Of a DNA stretch of 64,000 nt, positions 1 to 8,050 are shown one piece after another. The position numbers and the translations under genes are program-made. Origin of the DNA: Amycolatopsis umgeniensis (GTDB lineage Bacteria; Actinomycetota; Actinomycetes; Mycobacteriales; Pseudonocardiaceae); the NCBI RefSeq assembly GCF_014205155.1, contig NZ_JACHMX010000001.1, positions 3,782,001 through 3,846,000 of the forward strand, written 5' to 3'. The notes under the pieces were generated by a model. That model was not told the DNA's origin. It made no database searches and worked only from the letters and a program-made list of their open reading frames with translations. Positions within the stretch are counted from its first letter, which is position 1. The number at the start of each line of letters is the position of its first letter.

Positions 1-59
1 GCCCGGATCACCCGCAGGTGGTGAACATCCAGCTGTACGACGTCGAACTCCTTTGTCAC
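1..59 (-). CDS. LysR-family regulator, 5' fragment cut by window edge
   Basis: A GTG codon at 59 overlaps the stop of the permease gene by four bases (GTGA). The 19 readable codons give MTKEFDVVQLDVHHLRVIR. The stretch QLDVHHLRVI closely resembles the N-terminus of the LysR regulator at 2223 (EIQVRHLRVI), which is where the winged helix-turn-helix of LysR proteins begins. The call rests on this short match and on the overlap, so the family is probable but not proven. It would be the third gene of the CDPS operon and a paralogue of the divergent regulator. The rest lies left of the window. Confidence 0.6.
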   Translation of the reverse strand, partial: MTKEFDVVQLDVHHLRVIR

Positions 60-1375
60 GTACGGGATTTCGCCCCGCCGGAAGAAGTCATCGCCGCGGA
101 ATCCGCCGCGGCCGTGGTCCGTCTGCCGAGAACAATATACAGGAGAAAGGCGCCGAAAACGGAATTCACCGTGGGAATTCCCCACGGCAGCCAGATACCC
201 ACCGCGGCCCCGGCCGCCCAGCAGATCAGCGCGACGGGAACCCAAGTCGGACAGGACGAGGGCAGCTCCCCGGACGCGCGAGTGGCCTCCAGATCGGGTT
301 TCCAGCGCCGGACCACGTAGTACTCGGCGATCACCACTCCGGCCACCGGCGGCGTGAGCACGCCGACCCAGGTCAGGAAGGTGGTGAAATGATCGAGGAT
401 GCCGATCGCGGAGAGCACCGTGCCGAGACCGCCGAGCAGCAGGGTCGCGGTGGTGCGGTCGAGCCGGCGGGACAGCAGCACCTGCACGGTGTTCACCAGC
501 CCGAGCGAGGACGAGTAGAGGTTCCAGTCGTTGATCTTCAGGATCGCGGTGACCAGGATCAGCGTGCCGAGCACACCGGACGACGAGGTGATGATCCCGA
601 CCACGTCGGCGCTTTTCGCCGCGTGTGCGAGCAGGACACCGATCAGGCCGATCAGGTACTGACCGAGGGTGATGCTGACGAGGGTCTGTTTCACCACGTC
701 GGACGCGGTCCGGTTGAACCGGGTCATGTCCGGGGTCATGATCGCGCCCATGATGAACGCGCCCGCCACCAGCGTGGTGCCCTGTGCCAGCGACATCGCC
801 GGTCCCGGCGGCTGCTCGGCCATCAACGCCGGCAGCGAATGGTCGCCCAGCGCGGTGACGATCGAATACCCCGCCAGCGCGAGGAAGGCGGGCACCGTCA
901 GGTACGCCGTCCAAGCCATCGCGTGGAAGCCGAACACGACGATCGCGGTGACCAGCGCGCCGCCCGCGAGGGCCCACACCCACACCGGCGGGCCGCCCAT
1001 CAAGGCGTGGAGACCGTGGGCGAACACGTCGTTCTGCACCCCGAACCAGCCCGCCAGGCTCAGCGTCATGAGCAGCCCGACCAGCGAGGAGCCGCCGGTG
1101 CCGAAGCCCGCCCAGCGGGCGAGCACCGACGTGGACAGCCCTTCCCGGGTGCCGGCGATGCCCATCAGGATCGTGATGATCTCCAGCAGCACCGAACCGA
1201 TCGTGATGGCGAGAACGGCGTCCCAGAAGGTCATGCCGAACCCGAGTACCGCGCCGAGCAGGAACTGGTGGAACGAGGAAACCTGCCCGAACCGTTGCAG
1301 CGCGACGGAAACCCAGGAGTAGCGGCGTTCGGCGGGCACCCGGCGCAGGGAGAAGTCGTCGTGTTCCACGATCAC
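56..1375 (-). CDS. NCS1-family cytosine/purine permease (CodB-like)
   Basis: Protein of 439 residues, almost entirely hydrophobic, with about 12 predicted membrane segments. Its order of segments and the stretch LLMTLSLAGWFGVQNDVFA resemble the GWFGV region of E. coli CodB, the cytosine-proton symporter. Family members import cytosine, purines, allantoin or related rings across the inner membrane. The ATG overlaps the stop of the upstream CDPS gene by four bases (ATGA), so the two are almost certainly translated together. Substrate cannot be read from sequence. The link with a CDPS suggests either uptake of a nucleobase used in the pathway or export of product; both are inference. Confidence 0.85.
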   Translation of the reverse strand: MIVEHDDFSLRRVPAERRYSWVSVALQRFGQVSSFHQFLLGAVLGFGMTFWDAVLAITIGSVLLEIITILMGIAGTREGLSTSVLARWAGFGTGGSSLVGLLMTLSLAGWFGVQNDVFAHGLHALMGGPPVWVWALAGGALVTAIVVFGFHAMAWTAYLTVPAFLALAGYSIVTALGDHSLPALMAEQPPGPAMSLAQGTTLVAGAFIMGAIMTPDMTRFNRTASDVVKQTLVSITLGQYLIGLIGVLLAHAAKSADVVGIITSSSGVLGTLILVTAILKINDWNLYSSSLGLVNTVQVLLSRRLDRTTATLLLGGLGTVLSAIGILDHFTTFLTWVGVLTPPVAGVVIAEYYVVRRWKPDLEATRASGELPSSCPTWVPVALICWAAGAAVGIWLPWGIPTVNSVFGAFLLYIVLGRRTTAAADSAAMTSSGGAKSRT

Positions 1376-2151
1376 TCCGCCCGTTCCGGGACGGCGTTCT
1401 CGAGGACGACGAAGCCCTGTCCGGGCAGCGGACGCCAGGAGAGTTCGCCGCGATAGAGCCGTTCGAGGAACGAAACCCGCTGGTGGTAGGCGAAAACCGA
1501 GCTTTCGACCCCGGCGACGGCCACGGTGCCGACGAACATCGGCAACTCGGCCAGGAAGTACCGGACAGCGCTGCGCAACTGGTCACGGTTGGGGTGTTCG
1601 CCTTCGGGCAGCCGCCGGTCCAGCACCCAGCCCGTGGCGCCGAGGCACTGCTCGGCGAACTCCGGATCGGTGGCGAACCGGTGGTGCGCCTCGGAAAGCA
1701 GGCCGAGGTACGCGCGATCGGCTTCGAGCGAGGCGGCGTCCAGGATCAAGGTGTGCGGATCCGACGGGCAGACCTGCTGCAACGCCCGGACGATCTTGTT
1801 GCGCGTGTAGTTGCCCTGCCGCTGCGCCTTCTGCGTGGCGCGGACGGGGTCGTAGCCGAGCGCTTCGAGGGTGAACGCGGACGGCCCGTCCGGGACGAAG
1901 AAATGAAAGCCCTGAAAGGCCGACATGGCCCAGCGGGCGAGATCGGCGATCCGTTCCACCGTGAAATAGCTGTTGAACGGGCTGACCCCGATGCAAACGT
2001 GCTCGGCTCGCGCCAGCGGATCGGTACAATGCTCGGTGAGCGGCAGTGGTCGCAGCAAGACGGCTCCTGATTCGCGTGATATGCGGGGAGAGACGCCGAC
2101 CGAACGTAGCCACGGCCCGGCGGACCGGGTATTGCCAGTAAATATTGTCAT
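1372..2151 (-). CDS. Cyclodipeptide synthase (CDPS), NYH subfamily
   Basis: CDPSs take two aminoacyl-tRNAs and make a cyclic dipeptide without a ribosome or NRPS. All catalytic hallmarks of the AlbC family are visible (ATG numbering): Ser57 in IGVSPFNSYF is the nucleophile, Asn60 follows, Tyr198 and Glu202 lie in YFLAELPMF, and Tyr222-His223 in SVFAYHQ. Asn/Tyr/His define the NYH subfamily. Length 259 residues from the ATG at 2151, or 228 from a TTG at 2058, which has AGGAG five bases upstream. A TATAAC -10-like box at 2160-2155 ends only three bases before the ATG, so the TTG start is favoured. Heads an operon with a permease and a LysR gene. Product amino acids cannot be predicted by eye. 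Confidence 0.88.
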   Translation of the reverse strand: MTIFTGNTRSAGPWLRSVGVSPRISRESGAVLLRPLPLTEHCTDPLARAEHVCIGVSPFNSYFTVERIADLARWAMSAFQGFHFFVPDGPSAFTLEALGYDPVRATQKAQRQGNYTRNKIVRALQQVCPSDPHTLILDAASLEADRAYLGLLSEAHHRFATDPEFAEQCLGATGWVLDRRLPEGEHPNRDQLRSAVRYFLAELPMFVGTVAVAGVESSVFAYHQRVSFLERLYRGELSWRPLPGQGFVVLENAVPERAE

Positions 2152-2154
2152 CGG

Positions 2155-2160
2155 GTTATA
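2155..2160 (-). promoter_or_regulatory. Candidate -10 box of the CDPS operon
   Basis: TATAAC on the minus strand in the 71-bp gap between the CDPS and LysR genes. If used, transcription would begin near 2149-2150, inside the ATG-start reading of the CDPS, which supports the downstream TTG start at 2058. No clear -35 box was found. Confidence 0.4.
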
Positions 2161-2222
2161 GGAAATTACGGATCTCGACTTTCGGGGGTGCCGACGGGGC
2201 CGGAAGCGCGGTATACGAAGTC

Positions 2223-3176
2223 ATGGAGATTCAGGTTCGGCATCTTCGCGTGATCTGTGAAATCGCTTCCTCCGGCAGCCTCAACCGTGCCGCGGCCGGA
2301 CTGGGGCTCGGGCAGCCCGCGCTCAGCCACCAGTTGCGCCGGATCGAGCGGATGGTCGGCGGATCACTGTTCCACCGCGACCAGCACGGCGTGCGGCCCA
2401 CCGAACTCGGCGCCCTGATCCTGCGGCGGGCGCGGGCGATCGTGCTCACCTTCGACGAACTGGAGCACGACTTCCACCGCCAGGAACCGGAGGTCGGCGA
2501 AGCGATCAGAATCGGCTGGAACGACAGCGCCATCACGGGTTCGCTGCTCGCCGGGCTTCGGGACCTGCGGCCGGGCGAACCGTTCCGCACGCGCGCGGAC
2601 ACCTCGCGCACGCGACTGCTCGCGCAGGTCGCGAATCGCGGCATCGACCTCGCGCTCATCATGATCTGCGGCGGGCGCGGACTGCCGGTGCCGCCGGAGG
2701 TGCGGACCATGACCCTGGTCAAGGAACCGTCGTTCGTCGCGGTGCCTTCCGAGCATCCGCTCGCCGACGTGGAGGAAATCGAACTCACCGAACTGGCCGG
2801 CGAGGACTGGATCGTGTCGAGTGGCGGCGACGGCTGCCGGGTGGTGTTCCGCGAAATGTGCCTCGCGCACGGTTTCGACCCCAGGATCACCCACGACGTG
2901 GACATCGACACCGCGCGGGAAGACCTGGTCAGCGGCGGATACGGCGTCGGGCTGGTGCAGCCGACGCGGCCGCCGTCGGACGGCCTGGTCATCCGCCCGC
3001 TCGCGGGCGCGCCGATGTGCGTGCGGCACATGCTCGCCTGGCGGGAGGACGGCCCGTGCGCGCCCGGCGTCCGGGAACTCGCGACCGAGGCGACGGCGGG
3101 CTATTGGCAACTGGCCGAACGGACGACGCCGTACCGGACCTGGCTGGACCGGCACGGGAGGCTGGCCGCCGGCTGA
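2223..3176 (+). CDS. LysR-family transcriptional regulator
   Basis: 317 residues from the ATG at 2223. Residues 1-60 form the LysR winged helix-turn-helix (GSLNRAAAGLGLGQPALSHQLRRIE), followed by the linker helix and a substrate-binding-like effector domain. It is divergent from the CDPS operon with a 71-bp gap, the classical arrangement for a LysR regulator and its target. A TATACG motif at 2212-2217 is five bases before the ATG, so the mRNA may be leaderless. Its N-terminus resembles the partial gene at the left edge, so the cluster appears to be bracketed by two LysR paralogues. Effector unknown. Confidence 0.9.
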   Translation: MEIQVRHLRVICEIASSGSLNRAAAGLGLGQPALSHQLRRIERMVGGSLFHRDQHGVRPTELGALILRRARAIVLTFDELEHDFHRQEPEVGEAIRIGWNDSAITGSLLAGLRDLRPGEPFRTRADTSRTRLLAQVANRGIDLALIMICGGRGLPVPPEVRTMTLVKEPSFVAVPSEHPLADVEEIELTELAGEDWIVSSGGDGCRVVFREMCLAHGFDPRITHDVDIDTAREDLVSGGYGVGLVQPTRPPSDGLVIRPLAGAPMCVRHMLAWREDGPCAPGVRELATEATAGYWQLAERTTPYRTWLDRHGRLAAG

Positions 3177-3217
3177 CGGGCGAGTTGGCGTGGGTCGCGG
3201 TGTCCGTGAAGGACTCC

Positions 3218-3240
3218 TTGAGGGACCCAGGGTCCCTCAA
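3218..3240 (+). terminator. Hairpin after LysR gene
   Basis: TTGAGGGACCC and GGGTCCCTCAA are perfect 11-bp arms around a single A. There is no U-run, but it lies 42 bases after the LysR stop. It is preceded by GTGAAGGACTCC, so it belongs to the GTGAAGG hairpin family seen at other gene ends here. Confidence 0.5.
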
Positions 3241-3347
3241 AGCTCCCCTCACCCGACCCGGAACAACCCCTCCAGCCCCAGCAACCTCACCGGTCCCGGC
3301 GACGACGCGTGAAGCACCTCGTGAGTGACTGTTCGGGCGTCGGGGTT

Positions 3348-3394
3348 GACGATGTAGGAATCGGGACGTTGAGTGTCCTGATTCCTACATCGTC
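3348..3394. repeat. Strong 15-bp inverted repeat
   Basis: GACGATGTAGGAATC and GATTCCTACATCGTC are perfect arms separated by 17 bases. In RNA the stem could extend to 19 pairs with one G-U and a 9-base loop. It could be an operator or a hairpin in the leader of the rhodanese/thioredoxin unit. No second copy was noticed in the window. Confidence 0.55.
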
Positions 3395-3517
3395 GCCCGG
3401 GGGTGCTCCGGTCACCCCTCGATAACCCTCCGACATGTCCAGGCGGCACTAGAGCGAGCCCCGGAGAACGGCCGACGATGGGAATCGTCAATCACGGTCG
3501 TGAAGAGAAGGGGCACC

Positions 3518-3868
3518 ATGCTGCCGTTGATCTCTCGTACGGAACTGCTCTCCCGAATGGAGGCCGGATCCGTGATCGTCGTCGACACGATGCCGGTCAC
3601 TTATTTCGAGAAGGAGCATCTCCCGGAGGCGCGCAACATTCCGGGATTCCCGTACGAACAGGCCGCCGAATTCACCGATCACCTGGCACCGACTGTCCTG
3701 CCGGACAAGGCGGCCGCGGTCGTCGTCTATTGCGCGAACACGCCTTGCCGCAACAGCGAATTCGTCGGACGGCGGCTGCTGGAGCTCGGCTACACGAACG
3801 TCCGCAAGTACCGCGAAGGCATCGAGGACTGGGTCTCGAACGGTTTGCCGACCGGTTCTTCGTCCTGA
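3518..3868 (+). CDS. Rhodanese-like sulfurtransferase domain protein
   Basis: 116 residues from the ATG at 3518, which has AAGGGG six bases upstream; a GTG at 3500 is possible but lacks a site. Single rhodanese fold with the active-site loop YCANTPCRNS, in which the first Cys is in the catalytic position, and the C-terminal GLPTG typical of the family. Such proteins pass sulfane sulfur or bind anions in the cytoplasm. It is followed after 30 bases by a secreted thioredoxin, so the pair probably forms a small sulfur/redox operon. Confidence 0.85.
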   Translation: MLPLISRTELLSRMEAGSVIVVDTMPVTYFEKEHLPEARNIPGFPYEQAAEFTDHLAPTVLPDKAAAVVVYCANTPCRNSEFVGRRLLELGYTNVRKYREGIEDWVSNGLPTGSSS

Positions 3869-3898
3869 GTGGACTACCCCGCATCTAAGGAGAACGTC

Positions 3899-4342
3899 TT
3901 GTCCAAGTGCAAACGGTTCGTCTGTGTGCTGGCCGGTGTGCTGGCGCTCATCACCGGTTTCGGCTCCGGCGCCGCTTCCGCCGCACCGTCACCGATGGCC
4001 GAGAACGTGATGACGGTGACTTCGGCCAACTACGCCGAGGTCATGGACATCTCAAGGCAGAAGCTGGTCATCATGGACTTCGGCGCGACCTGGTGCCCGC
4101 CGTGCCGCCAGATGAAACCGGTCATCGAGCGGCTCGCCGGCGAGTACGGCGGCAAGTTCCTGCTCGGCGAGGTCGACGTCGACCAGAGCCGCGACCTGTC
4201 CACCCGGTACAACATCCGCTACCTCCCGACGCTCGTCGGCGTCCGCAACGCCGCCGAGCTGCCGTCCTCGCGGAACATCGGCTACCCGGGTGAGACGAAG
4301 CTGCGCGCCTGGATCGACGCTCAGCTGGCGAAGAAGGGCTGA
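3899..4342 (+). CDS. Secreted thioredoxin-like protein
   Basis: 147 residues from a TTG at 3899 with AAGGAG five bases upstream; a GTG at 3869 would add ten residues and hide that site. Residues 1-30 look like a signal peptide (KR, then a hydrophobic stretch, ending ASA-APS). The mature part has the thioredoxin motif FGATWCPPCRQMKP and the cis-proline segment YLPTLVG, so both redox cysteines are present. It likely acts outside the membrane on disulfides. Its 3' end overlaps the convergent hydrolase gene by 22 bases. Confidence 0.88.
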   Translation: MSKCKRFVCVLAGVLALITGFGSGAASAAPSPMAENVMTVTSANYAEVMDISRQKLVIMDFGATWCPPCRQMKPVIERLAGEYGGKFLLGEVDVDQSRDLSTRYNIRYLPTLVGVRNAAELPSSRNIGYPGETKLRAWIDAQLAKKG

Positions 4343-5106
4343 CCGATGACGTCGGAGAGAAACGCCTCGACGGCACCGAGGTAGGTCTCCGGCGCTTCGT
4401 CGTGCACCACGTGCCCGGCGCCTTGGACGACGATGTGCCGTCCGAGGCCGCCGGGCACGCGTGCGGCCAGCTCGGCCTGCTGGCCGTGCGGCATCGCCGT
4501 CCGCTCGCCTTCGATGGCGAGCAGGGGGCACTCGACCCGCTCGACGTACTCCCAGAAATCCCGCCGTCCCCATTCCGCGGCGATCTCGTACAGATCGGCG
4601 AGCGAGGCGATCAGGTGATAGCCGTCTTCCCGTTCTTCGACGCATTCGATGAAATAGTCGCCGGTGTCGCCGAAGAAGGCACGCACGTGGGCCAGTGACC
4701 GGAACGGGACCGGCCAGGATTCGAAGTAGCCGCGCCAGTCGTCGACGGTCCGCCCGCGCTGGTCCGGCGCGAAGTCCTCGCAGACCACGGCGCGGACGAG
4801 TTCGGGATGCGTGGCCGCGGTGACCCACGCGTGCAGGCCGCCCATCGAATGTCCGATCAGGACCGCGGGTTCGCCGAAGGTCCGCAGCACCTCGGCGACG
4901 TCGTCGGCGAACCGCTCGGTGCGCCAAGGCCCGCCGCGGGGCCCGCGTCCGTGTCCGCGCGCGTCGAGACCGAAGACACGCCCGTACGGTTCGAGCCTTC
5001 GCGCGACCCGCCACCACGTCGTCGCCCTGCCCATCAGGCCGTGCAGGAGGACGATCGGCGGCCCGTCACCGCCGAAAGTGATCAACCCGTCGCGCTGAAT
5101 CACCAC
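4321..5106 (-). CDS. Alpha/beta hydrolase
   Basis: About 261 residues. The preferred start is the GTG at 5106, which has GGAGGAGAG just upstream; an ATG at 5121 also fits but overlaps the divergent M1 peptidase start by two bases. Motifs: oxyanion loop LLHGLMG, nucleophile elbow GHSMGG with Ser, an Asp in the strand after CPLLAIEGE, and a late His in GAGHVVHDE. This is a complete Ser-Asp-His set. The substrate is unknown; small esters, epoxides or C-C bonds are all possible in this superfamily. Confidence 0.82.
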   Translation of the reverse strand: MVIQRDGLITFGGDGPPIVLLHGLMGRATTWWRVARRLEPYGRVFGLDARGHGRGPRGGPWRTERFADDVAEVLRTFGEPAVLIGHSMGGLHAWVTAATHPELVRAVVCEDFAPDQRGRTVDDWRGYFESWPVPFRSLAHVRAFFGDTGDYFIECVEEREDGYHLIASLADLYEIAAEWGRRDFWEYVERVECPLLAIEGERTAMPHGQQAELAARVPGGLGRHIVVQGAGHVVHDEAPETYLGAVEAFLSDVIGQPFFAS

Positions 5107-5119
5107 TAAGCTCTCCTCC

Positions 5120-6562
5120 ATGCGCAGCCGTGTCCCCGCCGCCGGTCTGGTCTTGGGGGTCATCTGCGCCCTGATTATCGGTTGCAGTGCCGATCCTCCC
5201 CCGGCGGCGCCCCCACCGCCGCCGCCGATGAACCCGGCGCCAGGTGCTTCGGGTGCGGGCGACCCGTACTACCCGATGGACGGCAACGGCGGCTACGACG
5301 CGGTCGAGTACCAGGTCGGGATCACTTACGACCCCGCGAAAGGACGTCTCGACGGCGACACCACGGTGATCGCGAAAGCGACCCAGGACCTCAATCGGTA
5401 CAACTTGGACTTACGCGGCTTGACGGTCCAATCCGTTGAAGTGGAGGGAAAACCGGCGAAGTTCGCGCGCGAAGGCGAGTTCGAACTGGTGGTGACCCCC
5501 GCCGAGCCGATCCGGAACGGGACCACGTTCCGCACGAAGGTCCTCTACGGCGGCGACCCATCGGCGACTCCCAAGGCGGGTGGCAGCGAGAACGGCTGGC
5601 AGAAGTCGAAGGACGGCGGCGCGTTCATCGTCGGCGAGCCGCATTCGGCGTCGTTCTGGTATCCCGTCAACGAAACCCCGCGCGACAAGGCGATGTTCAC
5701 CCTCACCGCCCGGGTGCCGGACGGCTGGACCGTCATCTCGAACGGACGCGAGATCCAGAAGACCTCGGCGAACGGCTGGTCCACGACGTCCTGGCAGGAA
5801 CGCACGCCCGTGGCGGCGTACCTGACCACGGTGGCAATCGACAAGTTCACCGTCGACAGGATGTCGCTCCCGGACGGGACACCACTGGTCAACGCGTACG
5901 CGCCGGGTGCGGAGGACAGGCGTGACGCCGGCAGGCGGCTGCCGGAGATCATCGGGTTCCTGACCTCGAAGTTCGGGCCGTACCCGATGGACGCGGCGGG
6001 CGGGATCTATCTCGACGAGGACATCCATTTCTCGCTGGAGACCCAGACCAGGCCGACCTACGCGAAATGGGCCGAGCTGATCACCGTGGTGCACGAAACC
6101 GCACACCAGTGGTTCGGCGATTCGGTGACGCTGAATTCTTGGTCCGACATCTGCCTCAACGAATGTCTCGCTTCGTACGCGCAATGGCTGTGGCAGGAAT
6201 CGCGGGACAACGAGAACCTCGACGACCGCTACCGCGCCGCCCTCGAGATCATGCGGGGCAGCCCGGACTTCTGGACGCCGAAACTGGTCGGCATGGGCGC
6301 CGGGCAGGAGTTCCACGGCGTCTATGACAAGGGCATCCTGGCCATCCACGCGCTGCGGCGGAAAATCGGCGAAGGCGCGTTCGCCCGGCTGCTGAAGGAA
6401 TGGCCGGCGGCGTACCGGAACGCGAACGCGTCTTGGGCGGATTTCGAGGCGTTCACGATCAAGCTTTCGGAACAGGACCTGCGGCCGTTCTTCGACGCCT
6501 GGTTCCACGGCACGGTGATCCCTCCGGACGCGGAACTCCTGCCCGGCACCCTGCGTGGCTAG
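5120..6562 (+). CDS. M1-family metallopeptidase, lipoprotein
   Basis: 480 residues. The N-terminus has a lipobox (LIIGC-SAD), so the protein is probably lipid-anchored outside the membrane, followed by a proline-rich spacer. Beta-sandwich domain to about residue 260, then the catalytic domain with HETAHQW (zinc ligands and catalytic Glu) and the third ligand in LNECLASY. It ends soon after the catalytic domain and lacks the large C-terminal helical domain of PepN. The GxMEN loop is not obvious. It is a paralogue of the secreted M1 protein at 15550; both begin with a YYP-DGNGGYD motif. Confidence 0.88.
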   Translation: MRSRVPAAGLVLGVICALIIGCSADPPPAAPPPPPPMNPAPGASGAGDPYYPMDGNGGYDAVEYQVGITYDPAKGRLDGDTTVIAKATQDLNRYNLDLRGLTVQSVEVEGKPAKFAREGEFELVVTPAEPIRNGTTFRTKVLYGGDPSATPKAGGSENGWQKSKDGGAFIVGEPHSASFWYPVNETPRDKAMFTLTARVPDGWTVISNGREIQKTSANGWSTTSWQERTPVAAYLTTVAIDKFTVDRMSLPDGTPLVNAYAPGAEDRRDAGRRLPEIIGFLTSKFGPYPMDAAGGIYLDEDIHFSLETQTRPTYAKWAELITVVHETAHQWFGDSVTLNSWSDICLNECLASYAQWLWQESRDNENLDDRYRAALEIMRGSPDFWTPKLVGMGAGQEFHGVYDKGILAIHALRRKIGEGAFARLLKEWPAAYRNANASWADFEAFTIKLSEQDLRPFFDAWFHGTVIPPDAELLPGTLRG

Positions 6563-6569
6563 GCATCCA

Positions 6570-6593
6570 CCGCATTTAGTCCTCTGAATGCGG
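6570..6593. repeat. TAGTCCTCTA palindrome, copy 1
   Basis: CCGCATTTAG, TCCT loop, CTGAATGCGG: 10-bp arms with one mismatch, directly after the M1 peptidase stop codon. Same family as 6787-6810, 37389-37443 and 37680-37699. Confidence 0.6.
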
Positions 6594-6613
6594 CGGGTGG
6601 CGGGCGAAGCCGT

Positions 6614-6664
6614 CCGTGATGGCCTCCTTGCCTACCCTCACGGTAGTGAAGGAGGCCTTCACGG
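6614..6664. repeat. GTGAAGG-type hairpin
   Basis: Arms GGCCTCCTT (6621-6629) and AAGGAGGCC (6649-6657), with a second inner stem CTACC/GGTAG, sit between the convergent M1 and monooxygenase genes. They may act as a two-way terminator, although there is no U-run. Confidence 0.5.
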
Positions 6665-6786
6665 AACGCCAGGTCGTCACAACCGCCCCAGGGGCCTCAG
6701 CGACCGCGTGGTGGCCGAGACCCGGGCACTTAGAGGACCAATGACCAGAAATCCACACACCCCTCACCTCGAGTGACACGAGACCG

Positions 6787-6810
6787 GCGCGTTCAGTCCT
6801 CTAAACGCGG
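6787..6810. repeat. TAGTCCTCTA palindrome, copy 2, supplies a stop codon
   Basis: The element GCGTTCAG-TCCT-CTAAACGCGG covers the end of the monooxygenase gene: its TTTAG provides the TAG stop, and the last residues (Arg-Val) are read from the repeat. A stray half-element TTAGAGGACCAA lies at 6730. Confidence 0.55.
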
Positions 6811-7988
6811 TAGTCGGGCAGGTCGATCCCGCTCACCACGTCCCGCGTCTTCCGCGACGCCAGCGCGGCGATCGGTTTGAGCCGCATCACCCGCATCATC
6901 AGGTACCGCGTCCGCAACGCGGTCCGCGACTTCGCGAAGATCGCCTCCGCGTTGTCCCGCCCCATCTCCTGCGTCTTCTCGACGAACTCCCGCATGACGG
7001 TCTCGTAGCGTTTGAGGCCGGTATCGAGATCGGCGGCGAGCTCCCCGGCGAGGACGTACGCGCCGACGAACGCCAGGCTCGTGCCCTGTCCGGAGAGCGG
7101 CGAGGGGCAGAAAGCGGCGTCGCCCAGTAGCCCGATCCGGCCGCGCGACCAGGATTCCATGACCACCTGGGCGCACGAGTCGAAGTAGAAGTCGGGGGCT
7201 TCGGCCATCCGTTCCAGCAGCCAGGGCGCCTCCCACTCCATCCCGGCGGCGAACCCGCGGACCAGCGCCTTCTGCGCCTCGACGTCGCGATGGTCGTAGT
7301 CGACCTTCTCCGACGCGAACCCGAAGTAGGCCATCGCCTCGTCGCCGTCGCGAATCGCGCGGATCCCGGCGGACCGGCCGACGTCCTCGAAACCGACCGC
7401 CCAGTTCCGCAGGCCCAGCCGGTTCGGCACGGTGAAGAACGCCAGGTACGAGCCCAGATGCCGGACGAACCGGGACTCCTCGCCGAAGGCCAGCGCCCGC
7501 ACGCCCGAATGCAGCCCGTCCGCCCCGATGACCACGTCGAACGTCTTCCGCGTACCACTCGCGAAGGTGACATCGACGCCGTCGGCCCGCTCGTCCAGCG
7601 CGGTGATCCGGTCGTCGAAGACGTACTCCGCCTTCTCCTTCGTCGCCTCGTACAGCACATCGGTCAGGTCGCCGCGGAGGATCTCGATCTCGGCGATGGG
7701 GCCGTCGCCGCCGAAGTCGTCGGCGCGGAGGGTGGCTTTAGGACGGTTCTTCCGGTCGACGAGCGTCTCGCCCTCGGTGTGCGTGCACGCCGCGCGGATG
7801 CGTTCGTCCAGGCCCATGCGGCGGGCGACCTCTCTGGCCGTTCCGCGCAGGTCGACGGCCTGACCGCCGGGGCGCAGCGAAGGCGCGCGCTCCACGACGG
7901 TCACCTGGAAGCCGTATCGCGTCAGCCAGAAGGCCAGCGCGGGGCCCGCGACGCTCGCACCGGAGACGAGGATCTTCGTGTCAGCCAT
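6801..7988 (-). CDS. FAD-dependent aromatic-type monooxygenase
   Basis: 395 residues from the ATG at 7988; upstream in-frame starts exist but have no better site. Group A flavoprotein monooxygenase of the PHBH/UbiH superfamily: N-terminal ADP-binding fold with VSGASVAGPALA in place of GxGxxG, a conserved VIGADGLHS segment, and the second FAD motif GDAAFCPSPLSGQG. It uses NAD(P)H and oxygen to hydroxylate or epoxidise a substrate that cannot be told from sequence. It is divergent from mhuD with a 62-bp gap. The C-terminus runs into a repeat that supplies its stop. Confidence 0.85.
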   Translation of the reverse strand: MADTKILVSGASVAGPALAFWLTRYGFQVTVVERAPSLRPGGQAVDLRGTAREVARRMGLDERIRAACTHTEGETLVDRKNRPKATLRADDFGGDGPIAEIEILRGDLTDVLYEATKEKAEYVFDDRITALDERADGVDVTFASGTRKTFDVVIGADGLHSGVRALAFGEESRFVRHLGSYLAFFTVPNRLGLRNWAVGFEDVGRSAGIRAIRDGDEAMAYFGFASEKVDYDHRDVEAQKALVRGFAAGMEWEAPWLLERMAEAPDFYFDSCAQVVMESWSRGRIGLLGDAAFCPSPLSGQGTSLAFVGAYVLAGELAADLDTGLKRYETVMREFVEKTQEMGRDNAEAIFAKSRTALRTRYLMMRVMRLKPIAALASRKTRDVVSGIDLPDYRV

Positions 7989-8050
7989 TCTCGAGAAGGT
8001 CCCACGCATCACATCGCGGCGCAAAAGAGTTTCACCGTAGGGTGGACGGC

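Larger units (their letters stand above)
3177..3517. other. 341-bp non-coding gap with two hairpins
   Basis: Separates the LysR gene from the rhodanese gene. It holds a perfect 11-bp inverted repeat (3218-3240) just after LysR and a longer palindrome (3348-3394) 120 bp before the rhodanese. No reading frame with coding bias or RBS was found. Confidence 0.6.
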
